Shown here piece after piece: positions 16,860 through 24,633 of a stretch of 27,086 nucleotides of DNA; the first letter of the stretch is position 1; the number at the start of each line of letters is the position of its first letter. The translations under genes were made by a program, and so were the position numbers. Source of the DNA: JAWLCG01 sp041687295 (GTDB lineage Bacteria; Planctomycetota; Phycisphaerae; SM23-33; FEN-1343); NCBI GenBank assembly GCA_041687295.1, contig JAWLCG010000018.1:1-27086 (forward strand). The letters are read 5' to 3'. Under the pieces are notes generated by a model, which was not told the DNA's origin, searched no databases, and saw nothing but the letters and a program-made list of their open reading frames with translations.

Positions 16860-17972
16860 CTACTCCGCGTAGCCTTCGACGTCCATGGCGTCGAGGCGCT
16901 GGCGCTGCTGGCGGCGATGGTTCTGCCAGGCGGCGTGGAGTGCCTCGGCCGTCTGATCGATGGTGCGTTGGTTGTTGGTGTAGGGGTCCTGCAGCGTGGC
17001 GGCGTTGACCTGCTTGATCCACTCGGCCGGCAGGGCCTTGGCCCCGGCCAGGGCGCCGCTGAGCCCGCCGGCGACGGCGGCGAGGCAGTCGGTGTCGCGC
17101 CCGAAGTTGACGGCCGACACGATCGCCCGACGCGGGTCGCCCTCGCTGATGGCGAAAACGGCCAGGCCCTTGGCGACGATCTCGTTGGCCTGGCTCATGC
17201 CGTAGTTGAAGTACCCCCCGCCGTAGTAGATCTTCCCGAGGGCCTCGCGCAGCGCGTCAGGCTCGGGGTGCTTACGGGCCAGCTCGAGGGCCCGGCCCAC
17301 CTCGGCGGCGATGTCGTCGTAGAGGGCATACAGGCTGCCGGCCTCGGCGCGGTAGGTGGCGTAGGCCTGGGCGACCTGGAGCACCGACTCGACGGTCGCG
17401 CCGGGTCGGCAGGCCTCGGCGAGGGCGGCGTTGTACAGGGCCGCCCATCGCAGCGCGAAGGCCGTCTCCGACGCGTACACCCGCCCGACCTCGAACGAGT
17501 CGTCGGCGGCCCCCTGCGGGTCGCCCGCGTTGATCAGCCCCAGCGGGTGCGACGCCCGCGCCATCGCCACGACGTTGGGGAACGGCCAGAGCCGGCCCAG
17601 CTCGGCCGGCGGCACGCCGGCGCGGGCCAGCTCCAGCAGCGAGCGGTCGAACCGCTCCTGCTTGTAGATCATCCGGGCCGGGTCGAGGTCGCGCAGCCAG
17701 ACGCGGACCAGGTCGTGGGCCTGGATCCGCCCGCCCTTGTCGATGATGGCCGAGGCGATGAGCTTCTGCCGCTCGATGCCGTCCTCGGTGGTCCCCGGCG
17801 GGCGCTGCCAGTCGGTGACGTCGGTGTAGTGCTTGTAGCTCTGCAGGCTCTCCAGCCGGCCATGGGTCTGGCGGATCTTCTCGGGCGACCAGCCCTCCAC
17901 CGCCGCCCCCATCGCCGAGCCGATCCACGACGCAGCCAGGCAGCCACGAAACTTCTCCCGCAAGGTCAGCAT
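16860..17972 (-). CDS. ADP-ribosylglycohydrolase (DraG/ARH) family protein
   Basis: A 370-residue protein of the pfam03747-type fold: FRGCLAASWIGSAMGAAVEG at the N-terminus, a first metal motif TTEDGIE at 61-67, FGRDTDCLAAVAGGLSGALAG at 290-310, and helical filling between. Family members remove ADP-ribose from proteins or hydrolyse related ADP-ribosyl bonds with two Mg ions. The first motif is TEDG rather than the usual TDDT, and the second ends DTDC rather than DTDT/S, so activity is likely but substrate is open. AAAGGAG 6 nt before ATG fixes the start. No ADP-ribosyltransferase gene is seen nearby. Confidence 0.88.
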   Translation of the reverse strand: MLTLREKFRGCLAASWIGSAMGAAVEGWSPEKIRQTHGRLESLQSYKHYTDVTDWQRPPGTTEDGIERQKLIASAIIDKGGRIQAHDLVRVWLRDLDPARMIYKQERFDRSLLELARAGVPPAELGRLWPFPNVVAMARASHPLGLINAGDPQGAADDSFEVGRVYASETAFALRWAALYNAALAEACRPGATVESVLQVAQAYATYRAEAGSLYALYDDIAAEVGRALELARKHPEPDALREALGKIYYGGGYFNYGMSQANEIVAKGLAVFAISEGDPRRAIVSAVNFGRDTDCLAAVAGGLSGALAGAKALPAEWIKQVNAATLQDPYTNNQRTIDQTAEALHAAWQNHRRQQRQRLDAMDVEGYAE

Positions 17973-18168
17973 GACGGGCTCCTTTGGATGACGTGAGTTG
18001 GACCGCCCCTGTCATACCGCTGCGCGCGGGCTGCTGCAATGGGGTGGTGGAAAAGGGACGCCCCTGCCGCCGATGCCCACGGATGGCAATCCGTGGGCTT
18101 GGGAAGATCCCCGACAGGATCCCTGCAATCGCCCAAGGGCCAGATCCCGGCCGAGCCCGGGGCGGGCC
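17973..18168. other. Gap with CCCACGGAT hairpin
   Basis: This 196-nt gap contains the perfect hairpin GCCCACGGAT-GGCA-ATCCGTGGGC (18075-18098), one of the same family found near 5076, 11610 and 26135. It separates the Xer unit from the ADP-ribosylglycohydrolase gene, so the latter is probably transcribed separately. Confidence 0.6.
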
Positions 18169-19137
18169 CTAACCGGCGAGGGGGTGGGCCTTGTCGTAGA
18201 CGGCCTTGAGGCGGCGGGTGGTCAGGTGGGTGTAGATCTGGGTGGTCGAGAGGGACTGATGGCCGAGCATTTCCTGGACGCTGCGGAGGTCGGCGCCGTT
18301 GTTGAGCATGTGGGTGGCGAAGCTGTGGCGCAGCGTGTGGGGGCTGACGTGCTGGCTGATGCCGGCCATCTGGATGTAGATGTCGAGCTTGCGGCGGATG
18401 CTGCGGGCGCTGATCCGCTTGCCCCACTTGTTGACGAACAGCGGCGACTTGGCCGGCGGGGCCCCGAACGAGGCCACGCGCATCTGCTGGTAGTGGGCGA
18501 TGGCGGCCATCGCCTGGCTGCCCAGCGGGGCGAGGCGTTCCTTTCGGCCCTTGCCGAGGATGCGGACGATCTCGGCGAACTCGTCGATGTCGCCGACGTT
18601 GAGGGCGACCAGCTCGCTGATCCGCAGGCCGGCCGAGTAGATCGTCTCGAGGATCGCCCGGTCGCGGGCGCCCAGCAGCGTGCGGACGTCGGGGGCGGCC
18701 AGCAGGGTCTCGATCTGCTTGACGTCGAGGCAGCTGGGCAACCGCTTGTCCTGCTTGGGCGTGCGGATGACGCTGACGGGCGAGGCCTCGATCTGCCCGG
18801 AGGCGACGAGGAACTTGTAGAAGCTCCGCAGTGTGGCCAGCTTGCGGGCGATGGAGCTCTTGGAGTACTCGGTGTTGCGCATCAGGGCGAGGTAGGAGCG
18901 GACCTCCTGGGCGCCGAGGCCCAGGAGCCTTTGGGCGAGCGGGCCGGTCTCGGCGGGCTCGAGCTCGGGCAGGTCGTCCATGGCCAGGCCCTCGCGGAGG
19001 CGCAGCTCCGGCGGGCAGCACAGGAAGCGGCAGAACTGGGCGAGGTCGGCCTGGTAGCCCCGCACGGTGTGCTCGGAGAACTGACGCTCGTGGGCGAGGT
19101 TCTCCAGGAAGCGGGCGATCAGCGGGTTGTGGATCAT
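18169..19137 (-). CDS. xerC: Tyrosine recombinase XerC/XerD family
   Basis: Site-specific recombinase that resolves chromosome dimers with FtsK. The 322-residue product has the N-terminal SAM-like core-binding domain (about 5-120) and a catalytic domain with the full RKHRHY set: R172 (AGLRISELVAL), K196 (GKGRKER), H267 and R270 (HTLRHSFATHM), H293 (LGHQS) and nucleophile Y302 (TQIYTH). The length is slightly above the usual 300. ATG 19137 is preferred; GTG two codons upstream is also possible. It lies 12 nt after a 70-residue gene, at the end of a lipoprotein-containing unit. Whether it is XerC or XerD cannot be told by eye. Confidence 0.93.
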   Translation of the reverse strand: MIHNPLIARFLENLAHERQFSEHTVRGYQADLAQFCRFLCCPPELRLREGLAMDDLPELEPAETGPLAQRLLGLGAQEVRSYLALMRNTEYSKSSIARKLATLRSFYKFLVASGQIEASPVSVIRTPKQDKRLPSCLDVKQIETLLAAPDVRTLLGARDRAILETIYSAGLRISELVALNVGDIDEFAEIVRILGKGRKERLAPLGSQAMAAIAHYQQMRVASFGAPPAKSPLFVNKWGKRISARSIRRKLDIYIQMAGISQHVSPHTLRHSFATHMLNNGADLRSVQEMLGHQSLSTTQIYTHLTTRRLKAVYDKAHPLAG

Positions 19138-19149
19138 GACCACGGGCCC

Positions 19150-19362
19150 CTACTCCTCCAGGGCCGGGGCGATGGCATCGATGCAGTCCTTCGCCTGGCA
19201 GGAGGTTACCTGGAAGCTCAGCGTCGCCACGTCCAGCCAGTCCAGCCCGCTCGCCGGGTCCTGCGCCAGCTCGGCCAGGCTGGCCAGCATAGCACATTCC
19301 TGCCCGGGGGCGTAGCGGAAGAGGTAGGTCTGGCCCGCCTTGCTCACCGATCCCGTTCGCAT
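19150..19362 (-). CDS. Hypothetical protein, 70 residues
   Basis: Unrecognised small soluble protein. It contains four residues of note: two Cys late in the protein (SCQAKDC), one in GQECAM, and an acidic C-terminus ALEE. AGGGG about 8 nt before ATG gives it a good start. It sits 24 nt after the lipoprotein gene and 12 nt before the xer gene on the same strand, which supports a real, co-transcribed gene. No function can be assigned. Confidence 0.65.
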   Translation of the reverse strand: MRTGSVSKAGQTYLFRYAPGQECAMLASLAELAQDPASGLDWLDVATLSFQVTSCQAKDCIDAIAPALEE

Positions 19363-19386
19363 GCAGAAATCCCCTGCCGGGCCCGC

Positions 19387-20115
19387 TCAGGGCGCCGGCA
19401 CGACGGTCGTGATCCGGTCCAACTCCTGCTCCATCAGCGCCACGATCAGCTCGTGGCAGACGAACTGCAGGTAGGCCTCGCGGTCGACCAGGTAGCGCCG
19501 CCAGCCGAAGGGGCTGTCGAGCCCCTGGTGCGAGGCCGCGAACTGCTGCACCCGGCGGACGGTGTCGTTGCGGCTGGCGTCGAAGATGCCGCTCGCCTGC
19601 CCGCTGGGCCCGGCCCCGGCGTAGTAGGCCGGCGACGCCGATTCGGGCGCCGCCTGCCGGGCCATCGCGGCCGGGTCGGGGCTGGTGTCCTGTATATCGG
19701 CACGAACCCAGTATAACTGCAGCGTCATGCCGATCTTCATGGGCTGATAGGGGTCGTATTCGGTGACGGCACCGACCAGCACGCCGTCGACGCCCAGCAC
19801 GCCGGCGAGGTCCAAGGCCTCCTCGACGCTGCGGACGCTGGAGCGCCCCGTCGCCGAGAGCACCGTCAGGGCGCGGTGGGTCGGCAGGACGGTGAGACCC
19901 TCGAACTGGGCCAGTTCGGCCACCAGCGTGTCGGTGGCCGCCAGCACGTCGAAGTCGGCCGAGGGGGACTGGTTCAGCAGCGGCGCGACCACCACGCTGC
20001 GGGGCAGCGGGTACGGCGCCCGCGGCGACGGGGGCGTCGGCTGGGCACAGCCCGCCAGCAGCCCCCCCACCACGCAGGCCACGCCGAGAAGGGCCTGGCG
20101 ATCGAGCAGGGTCAT
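19387..20115 (-). CDS. Lipoprotein with CsgG/TolB-N-like domain
   Basis: A 242-residue protein with an N-terminal signal and lipobox LLAGC (Cys about 23). A domain starting SVVVAPLLNQS and continuing LVAELAQFEGLTVLP, LAGVLGVDGVLVGAVTEYDPYQP resembles the CsgG/LpoB/TolB-N type of periplasmic alpha-beta fold. The second half is variable, with an aromatic C-terminal helix. It is probably periplasmic and membrane-anchored. ATG 20115 is chosen as the start that gives a proper lipoprotein signal, with AGGA about 11 nt upstream. It begins 52 nt after the TolB-like gene, suggesting joint action at the envelope. Confidence 0.75.
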   Translation of the reverse strand: MTLLDRQALLGVACVVGGLLAGCAQPTPPSPRAPYPLPRSVVVAPLLNQSPSADFDVLAATDTLVAELAQFEGLTVLPTHRALTVLSATGRSSVRSVEEALDLAGVLGVDGVLVGAVTEYDPYQPMKIGMTLQLYWVRADIQDTSPDPAAMARQAAPESASPAYYAGAGPSGQASGIFDASRNDTVRRVQQFAASHQGLDSPFGWRRYLVDREAYLQFVCHELIVALMEQELDRITTVVPAP

Positions 20116-20167
20116 CGGTTGCGCATCCTTTCGCACATCGGCCCCCGCCTCCTGCGGGGCCATCGGG

Positions 20168-21283
20168 TCAGTCGGCCTGGCTGGCGGTGAGCTTGGCCGG
20201 CGCGTTGGCCCCGGCGGCGTCGCCGGCCAGGGCGCCGGCCGGCGAGTCCACCTGGATCGACCAGATGTTCTCAAAGCCGTCGCGGTCGCAGCAGAAGTAG
20301 ATTCGGCTGCCGCCCCAGGCGGGGTCGAACTTCCGTCCGGGCCCCTGGGTGAGCCGGCGGAGGTTCTGCCCGTCCAGGTCGACCGCGAAGATGTCCGCCC
20401 AGCCACCGGGGGGGTTCTCCACCGTCAGCTTCGCCAGCGACTCGAACTCGCCGACCGGCCCCGCCCCCGGCGCGATGGCCGTGAAGGCGATCTGCTTGCC
20501 GTCGGGGCTGAAGGCGGGCGTGACGAAGGCGTACTCGGGCGAGTCGGCCACCAGCGTCGGCAGGCCCGGCTCGCCGTTGGCGTCCATCCGCAGCGTCCAG
20601 ATGCCGTAAAGCTGGTCGCCCCGCCCCCGCGCCCGCTGGTAGGCGATGACGTCCTCGACCGGGCTCCAGACCGGAAACAGCCCGTAGCCCAGGAACTGCC
20701 GCACCTGCGGGGCCTCCAGGCGGACGATCCACATCTCCCACTGGCCCGAGCGGACGCTCAGGCAGTTGTAGACCAGCGAGTGGCTGTCCGAGCTCCAGCT
20801 GGGGTGCATGTTGTGCCCCCCGCCGCGGGTGACCTGCCGCACGCTCCGTCCGTCGGCGTCCATCACGTAAACCTCCCACGCGCCGGAGCGGTTGGAGGTA
20901 AAGGCGATCCGCGTGCCGTCGGGCGAGAAGGCCGGCTGGATGTCGCTGGCCGGGTCGGTGGTGAGCTGCGTGACGGTGCGCCCGTCGGTGTTCTTGATGT
21001 AGATGTCGGGCCGGGGGCTGTGGGCGGTGCTGGCGAAGGCCATCCGCCTCCCCGCCGGATCGAGGGTGGGGTCGGTATCGTGGCCGACCTCCTGAAAGCT
21101 GTGCTGGCGGATGGAGCTGACGGCGATGGGCCTTTCCCACGACGCCGGCGTGCCGCTCAGGTCGCCGAAGGGCGTCACCCGGTCGCCCAGGACCACCGGC
21201 GTCGGGGCGGCCGACTCCGGCGGCGCGGGCCGACAGCCCGCCAACGCCAGGCCTGTCGCGATTGCCACCATCCAAATACGCAT
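20168..21283 (-). CDS. TolB-like beta-propeller lipoprotein
   Basis: A 371-residue protein with signal peptide and lipobox LALAGC (Cys about 17), followed by about six WD40-like/PD40 propeller blades. Typical blade motifs are TDPTLDPAGRRMAFAS, QPAFSPDGTRIAFTS, HPSWSSDSHSLVYN, PVWSPVEDVIAY, TPAFSPDGKQIAFTA and FDPAWGGSRIYF. TolB itself is soluble and periplasmic with an extra N-terminal domain; this one is lipidated and lacks that domain. The CsgG/TolB-N-like domain is instead encoded by the next gene. AGGAG 7 nt before ATG 21283 fixes the start. It is the first of four tightly spaced minus-strand genes. Confidence 0.85.
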   Translation of the reverse strand: MRIWMVAIATGLALAGCRPAPPESAAPTPVVLGDRVTPFGDLSGTPASWERPIAVSSIRQHSFQEVGHDTDPTLDPAGRRMAFASTAHSPRPDIYIKNTDGRTVTQLTTDPASDIQPAFSPDGTRIAFTSNRSGAWEVYVMDADGRSVRQVTRGGGHNMHPSWSSDSHSLVYNCLSVRSGQWEMWIVRLEAPQVRQFLGYGLFPVWSPVEDVIAYQRARGRGDQLYGIWTLRMDANGEPGLPTLVADSPEYAFVTPAFSPDGKQIAFTAIAPGAGPVGEFESLAKLTVENPPGGWADIFAVDLDGQNLRRLTQGPGRKFDPAWGGSRIYFCCDRDGFENIWSIQVDSPAGALAGDAAGANAPAKLTASQAD

Positions 21284-21465
21284 GCCGATTCTCCTGCTGC
21301 CCGGCGCGCACGACCGCGGCGCCGGAAGGGGCGTCTCTGCATGCCCTATCGGCTGACCGCCCGTCCGCCCTTGAGCCCGGCCTCTCGGAGTGCGCCCCCC
21401 CATTTACAGCCGGGCCAGCCGTCTGTAGCATCGTCATGCGTGACTTAACTTACTGGGAGACCGGC

Positions 21466-22086
21466 GTGAAGAAACGAACGGCGATCATCGGCGTCATCGC
21501 AGGGCTCTTCGCGATCTGCCTGGGGGTGGGCGCGTACCTGGCCCTGGAGTCCCTGCTGCATCCGGCCTCGCCGCCCGCTCCGGACCTGATCGACGCGGAG
21601 GTCGTCGTCATTCTCGAAGCCCTGGGCCTGCCGGCCGACCTTGACCCCCAGGCACTGGCTGTGCTCGAGCAACGCGACCCGCACGGATCGTGGATCACCG
21701 CCCGCATCCGTCTTCAACCCGGCCAGGCCGACGCCGTGGAAACCGCCCTGCCCGCTCCAGAGGTGGCCGGGGCCGATTTCAGCGGTTATCAGTTGGGCGG
21801 TCTCGATGCCTACGACGTGCCGTGGTGGGACCCCCTGCCGCTGGCTCCAGGGGATCGGCTCCATGAAGCCACCCTCGATGAGCCAGGCGGAACTCAGCTC
21901 CTCCTGGTCGTCATGCGCCCAAGGGCGGAGGCGCTGGACCTGTACATCCTGCGGACCGCCGCGCGGGGTAAGCTTGCCCCGGGCTTCCACTCCGTCATGG
22001 AGGTTAGCCCCAAGCGGTACGCAGGCGACTGGTTCCCCTCCAACAACAACCCCTACGAGCGGGCCCAAGGCCGCTTCCTTCCCTGA
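21466..22086 (+). CDS. Membrane-anchored hypothetical protein
   Basis: Unrecognised 206-residue protein with an N-terminal basic region (KKRT) and one hydrophobic helix at about 6-27, leaving about 175 residues outside the cytoplasmic membrane. The outer part is acidic and contains the stretches LDAYDVPWWDPLPL and VSPKRYAGDWFPSNNNPYER. GTG 21466 is favoured because GGGAG lies 6 nt upstream; ATG 21436 has no ribosome site and would put ten residues before the helix. It is divergent from the TolB-like gene. Confidence 0.75.
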   Translation: MKKRTAIIGVIAGLFAICLGVGAYLALESLLHPASPPAPDLIDAEVVVILEALGLPADLDPQALAVLEQRDPHGSWITARIRLQPGQADAVETALPAPEVAGADFSGYQLGGLDAYDVPWWDPLPLAPGDRLHEATLDEPGGTQLLLVVMRPRAEALDLYILRTAARGKLAPGFHSVMEVSPKRYAGDWFPSNNNPYERAQGRFLP

Positions 22087-22433
22087 AGCAGGCCGGACGC
22101 AGCCCCCCCACGTGGGTTCTCGCCGAAGCGTCAGCGGAGGCGAGGTTCCGCGTGCCACGGGGGCGAAACAAACTCCAAATCGCTCTGCGCCCCCACGGCG
22201 GCGCCTGGCGCCATCGACGGCGAGCCAGGGCCCGCCCTGCGCGAACAGCCCGCCACGCTCCCGGTGCCGTGCCAACGGCGTTCGCCGGGCAACCGGGTTG
22301 CGTGCCGGTGTTTCGGGTGTATACTGTGGGCCTGCGGGAGCTTGCACGTCCTGCTCTCGGCTGGAAAGGGGTTGCACGGTAGTGGCCGCGCGTCGGCCGC
22401 CCTTCTGCTACGCGTGTCTGAAAGGGGTTCGAG
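22087..22433. other. Gap with partial long palindrome and promoter
   Basis: The stretch 22109-22165 is identical over 57 bp to 23032-23088, the left arm of a long palindrome. Here only the left arm, a changed loop and the beginning of the right arm (CGCCCCC) are present, so the copy is truncated. Downstream at 22264-22290 is a diverged GTGCCAACGGCGTT repeat, then a candidate promoter at 22298-22325. No coding signal. Confidence 0.65.
22298..22325 (+). promoter_or_regulatory. Candidate sigma-70-type promoter
   Basis: TTGCGT (22298-22303) and TATACT (22320-22325) are spaced by 16 nt, with 4/6 and 5/6 matches. The element is followed by a leader of about 100 nt to the ATG at 22434. It is the only AT-rich hexamer pair in a GC-rich gap. 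Confidence 0.45.
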
Positions 22434-23012
22434 ATGTTCGATGCATTCGCGCGGACCGATCCCGATCTGCAGGGCTGGCTGGAGGCCCGTCGGCGGGTGG
22501 CATTGAACCTGGCCCGGGCGGCCAGTCAGAGCGACCTGGATCTTCACGGCCCAGTCGAGGTCGCCGAGCGGCTCTACGAACGTTTTCACGTGCCGCTGCC
22601 GCAGTTGGACTTCGCCCGCAAGGACCAGTCCATCCAACAGTCCGGCCTGGCCCGCCCCGGGCAGCTGGGCGTGGAGATCCTCATCCCGTTCCAGGGCCTG
22701 GAGGAGACCCTCCGCCACCGCCCCGCCCGCTACCGCGACTGGACGCCACCCCGCATCCGCCTGACGCACGCCGCCGGGCAGACGATGGCCGTGCTGAGCT
22801 ACCGCTTCGCCCTCGCCACCGCCACCGCCGGCGAGATCCGCACCACCGTCGCCGCCGACCTCGACGGCCTGGCCTGCCACCTGCAGGCCGCCCGCGAGCA
22901 GATCGACCCGTTCAACCGCATCCTCGAGGACGCCATCCCCGAGACCCTCTTCAGCCGACAGACCGCCACCGACCAGCTCGCCCGCCTGAAGGAAGAGCTG
23001 CGCGACCTGTAG
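22434..23012 (+). CDS. Hypothetical cytoplasmic protein
   Basis: Unrecognised 192-residue soluble protein. The N-terminal third is helical (PDLQGWLEARRRVALNLARAA). The middle has GVEILIPFQGLEETLRHRPARYRDW, a strand-turn pattern, and the C-terminal half repeats helix-forming segments ending in KEELRDL. No signal peptide or membrane helix. AAAGGGG about 8 nt upstream supports ATG 22434, and a candidate promoter lies at 22298-22325. The gene is bracketed by two copies of a palindromic repeat in direct orientation (22095-22198 and 23014-23166). Confidence 0.75.
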   Translation: MFDAFARTDPDLQGWLEARRRVALNLARAASQSDLDLHGPVEVAERLYERFHVPLPQLDFARKDQSIQQSGLARPGQLGVEILIPFQGLEETLRHRPARYRDWTPPRIRLTHAAGQTMAVLSYRFALATATAGEIRTTVAADLDGLACHLQAAREQIDPFNRILEDAIPETLFSRQTATDQLARLKEELRDL

Positions 23013-23314
23013 AGGACGCAGCCCCGTAGGGCACGTGGGTTCTCGCCGAAGCGTCAGCGGAGGCGAGGTTCCGCGTGCCACGGGGGCGGACCGGGCTTCG
23101 GATCGCTCTGCGCCCCCGCGGCACGCAGAACCGCTCCGCTGCGCTACGCGAACCTTCGTGCCCCACGGCCCACGCACCGGGGTGGGAGTTCGACAAGACC
23201 CCGGGCAAGCCCGGGGCTATATACTGCAGAAGCTCCTGGAATCTCTGTGGTTTGTCCTCTGTGTCCTCTGTGTCCTCGGTGGCCCATCTTCGTCTCCAGA
23301 CCGGGCGCGGCGCC
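23013..23314. repeat. Gap with long palindrome and composite repeat
   Basis: An imperfect inverted repeat has arms 23026-23088 and 23111-23166 around a 22-nt loop. It is followed by a CCCCGGGC-AA-GCCCGGGG hairpin (23199-23216), CTATATA, and a 9-bp array of TCCTCTGTG units (three in phase at 23255-23281). The gap lies between converging genes. No coding signal. Confidence 0.75.
23194..23281. repeat. Composite repeat: CCCCGGGC hairpin plus 9-bp array
   Basis: Hairpin 23199-23216, CTATATA, about 23 nt of spacer, then an array containing TCTCTGTGG and three in-phase 9-bp units TCCTCTGTG, TCCTCTGTG, TCCTCGGTG (23255-23281). Inverted relative to the composite at 7370-7453. Confidence 0.8.
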
Positions 23315-24421
23315 CTACGCGAACAGCCCGCCCCTGGGGGCGCCGACGTAGCCGTTGTCGAGGAAGAACTGGATGGCCTCGGCCGTCGAGTGGAACACGC
23401 GGGTGGCCGTCTCGGTGATGAAGGGCGAGGGCTGGGCCTCGGGCAGCCAGACGACGAAGACGTCCTTGGTGGCCTCGTGGGCGTGCTGCAGCTCGCGCTC
23501 GACGCCGCTGGACAGGGCCGGGCCGCCGCCGACGCGCTCGGGGATCAGCGAGAGGATCATGTCGGCCTGGTCGATGAGCTTGAAGTCGCGGGCGTAGATC
23601 TGCCCGTCGATGTCGCCGATGATGCTGCCCAGCTCGGCCGCGTCCACCGTCAGCGGCTGGCCCTTCACGTTCAGCGTGACGGTCCGATGGCCCTGCTGCA
23701 GGGCGTCCAGGGCCAGCTCGCAGAGGTGCTTCTCCTCCAGGTCGCCGGGGTCGAAGCAGGTAAAGTAGTTCTTCATCTGCCGGCGGAAGTTCTCGATCAC
23801 CGCCAGCGTCTCGGGCACGTTGGCCACGTGCGACATGGGGAAGCTCAGGTACACCTTGCGCATCTCGGGCCGATAGAGCAGCCGAAAGAGGGCCTCGGCC
23901 GTCGAGTCGTCGAAGCCGCGGGCCTGGATGAAGAAGCACCCGTGCCCGCCGACGACCTGGCTGAGCAGCTCGGTGGCCATCAGCTCCTCCTCGCGCCAGA
24001 CCATGAGGTCCTTGAGCGTGTGGTCGCGGTGGCCGTCGGCGATCAGGCGGGCGTGGATGGTGTCGATGCTGTCGACGAGGCAGACGTAGGCGTCGGCGGC
24101 CAGCGCCTGCAGGTGGTCGTGGTCGAGGGCGTGGAACAGCCCGTGCCGCCAGCGGAACGTCGCGTGGGTGTTGACCAGGAGGTTGGGCTGGCGGGGCGCC
24201 TCGGCGAGGATGTCCTTGAAGACGGCCCGGCGCAGGCTGCTCAGGCGGCTGAGCGGCAGGTCGAGGATCCGCCCGGCCGCCACGTCGGGCGCCTCGGCGT
24301 ACATCCGCTGCCCGACGTGGTACACCGCCGTCGGGAAGCCCGCCTCGCCGGCCCGCTCGGCCACCTGCTCGAGGAAAGGCCCCTTGTCCAAGCCGACCTG
24401 CCCAGTCACAATCGCTCGCAT
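23315..24421 (-). CDS. P-loop kinase-like / deoxyribosyltransferase-like two-domain protein
   Basis: A 368-residue protein with two apparent domains. Residues 1-180 look like an archaeal-adenylate-kinase-type P-loop NTPase: strand RAIVTG, then GQVGLDKGPF in the Walker A position, LLVNTHATFRW and YVCLVDSIDTIHARL. The P-loop is GxxGLDKG, not GxxGxGK[ST]. Residues 188-355 resemble nucleoside 2-deoxyribosyltransferase-like folds: KVYLSFPMS, IIGDIDGQIYARDFKLIDQADMIL, SSGVERELQHAHEATKDVFVVW. AGGAGG 5 nt before ATG gives a firm start. It is divergent from the tail-anchored gene. Domain calls are by eye; a nucleotide-metabolism or signalling role is inference. Confidence 0.65.
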   Translation of the reverse strand: MRAIVTGQVGLDKGPFLEQVAERAGEAGFPTAVYHVGQRMYAEAPDVAAGRILDLPLSRLSSLRRAVFKDILAEAPRQPNLLVNTHATFRWRHGLFHALDHDHLQALAADAYVCLVDSIDTIHARLIADGHRDHTLKDLMVWREEELMATELLSQVVGGHGCFFIQARGFDDSTAEALFRLLYRPEMRKVYLSFPMSHVANVPETLAVIENFRRQMKNYFTCFDPGDLEEKHLCELALDALQQGHRTVTLNVKGQPLTVDAAELGSIIGDIDGQIYARDFKLIDQADMILSLIPERVGGGPALSSGVERELQHAHEATKDVFVVWLPEAQPSPFITETATRVFHSTAEAIQFFLDNGYVGAPRGGLFA

Positions 24422-24582
24422 GCATACCTCCTGAGCTCCGCATTGTCGGCGATGCCGGCCAGTGAATCAATCCCCCGCAAGGCGGTCTGACTTTGCAGGC
24501 CGGCTCGAGCGTAGCGAGGCCCGGCAGCGGACGAGGTGCGAGCCGTACCGCCCCGGAATCGCACCCCGGCGGCCAAAAAGGT

Positions 24583-24611
24583 TTCACTCCCTGGCCCCAA
24601 CGGCCGATAAT
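24583..24611 (+). promoter_or_regulatory. Candidate promoter of the tail-anchored protein gene
   Basis: TTCACT (24583-24588) and GATAAT (24606-24611) are 17 nt apart (4/6 and 5/6 matches). Transcription would start near 24618, just before the AGGA ribosome site at 24623-24626 and ATG 24634. This agrees with choosing that start and not one of the upstream frame-compatible codons. Confidence 0.5.
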
Positions 24612-24633
24612 GTGCAACACTCAGGACACCGCT

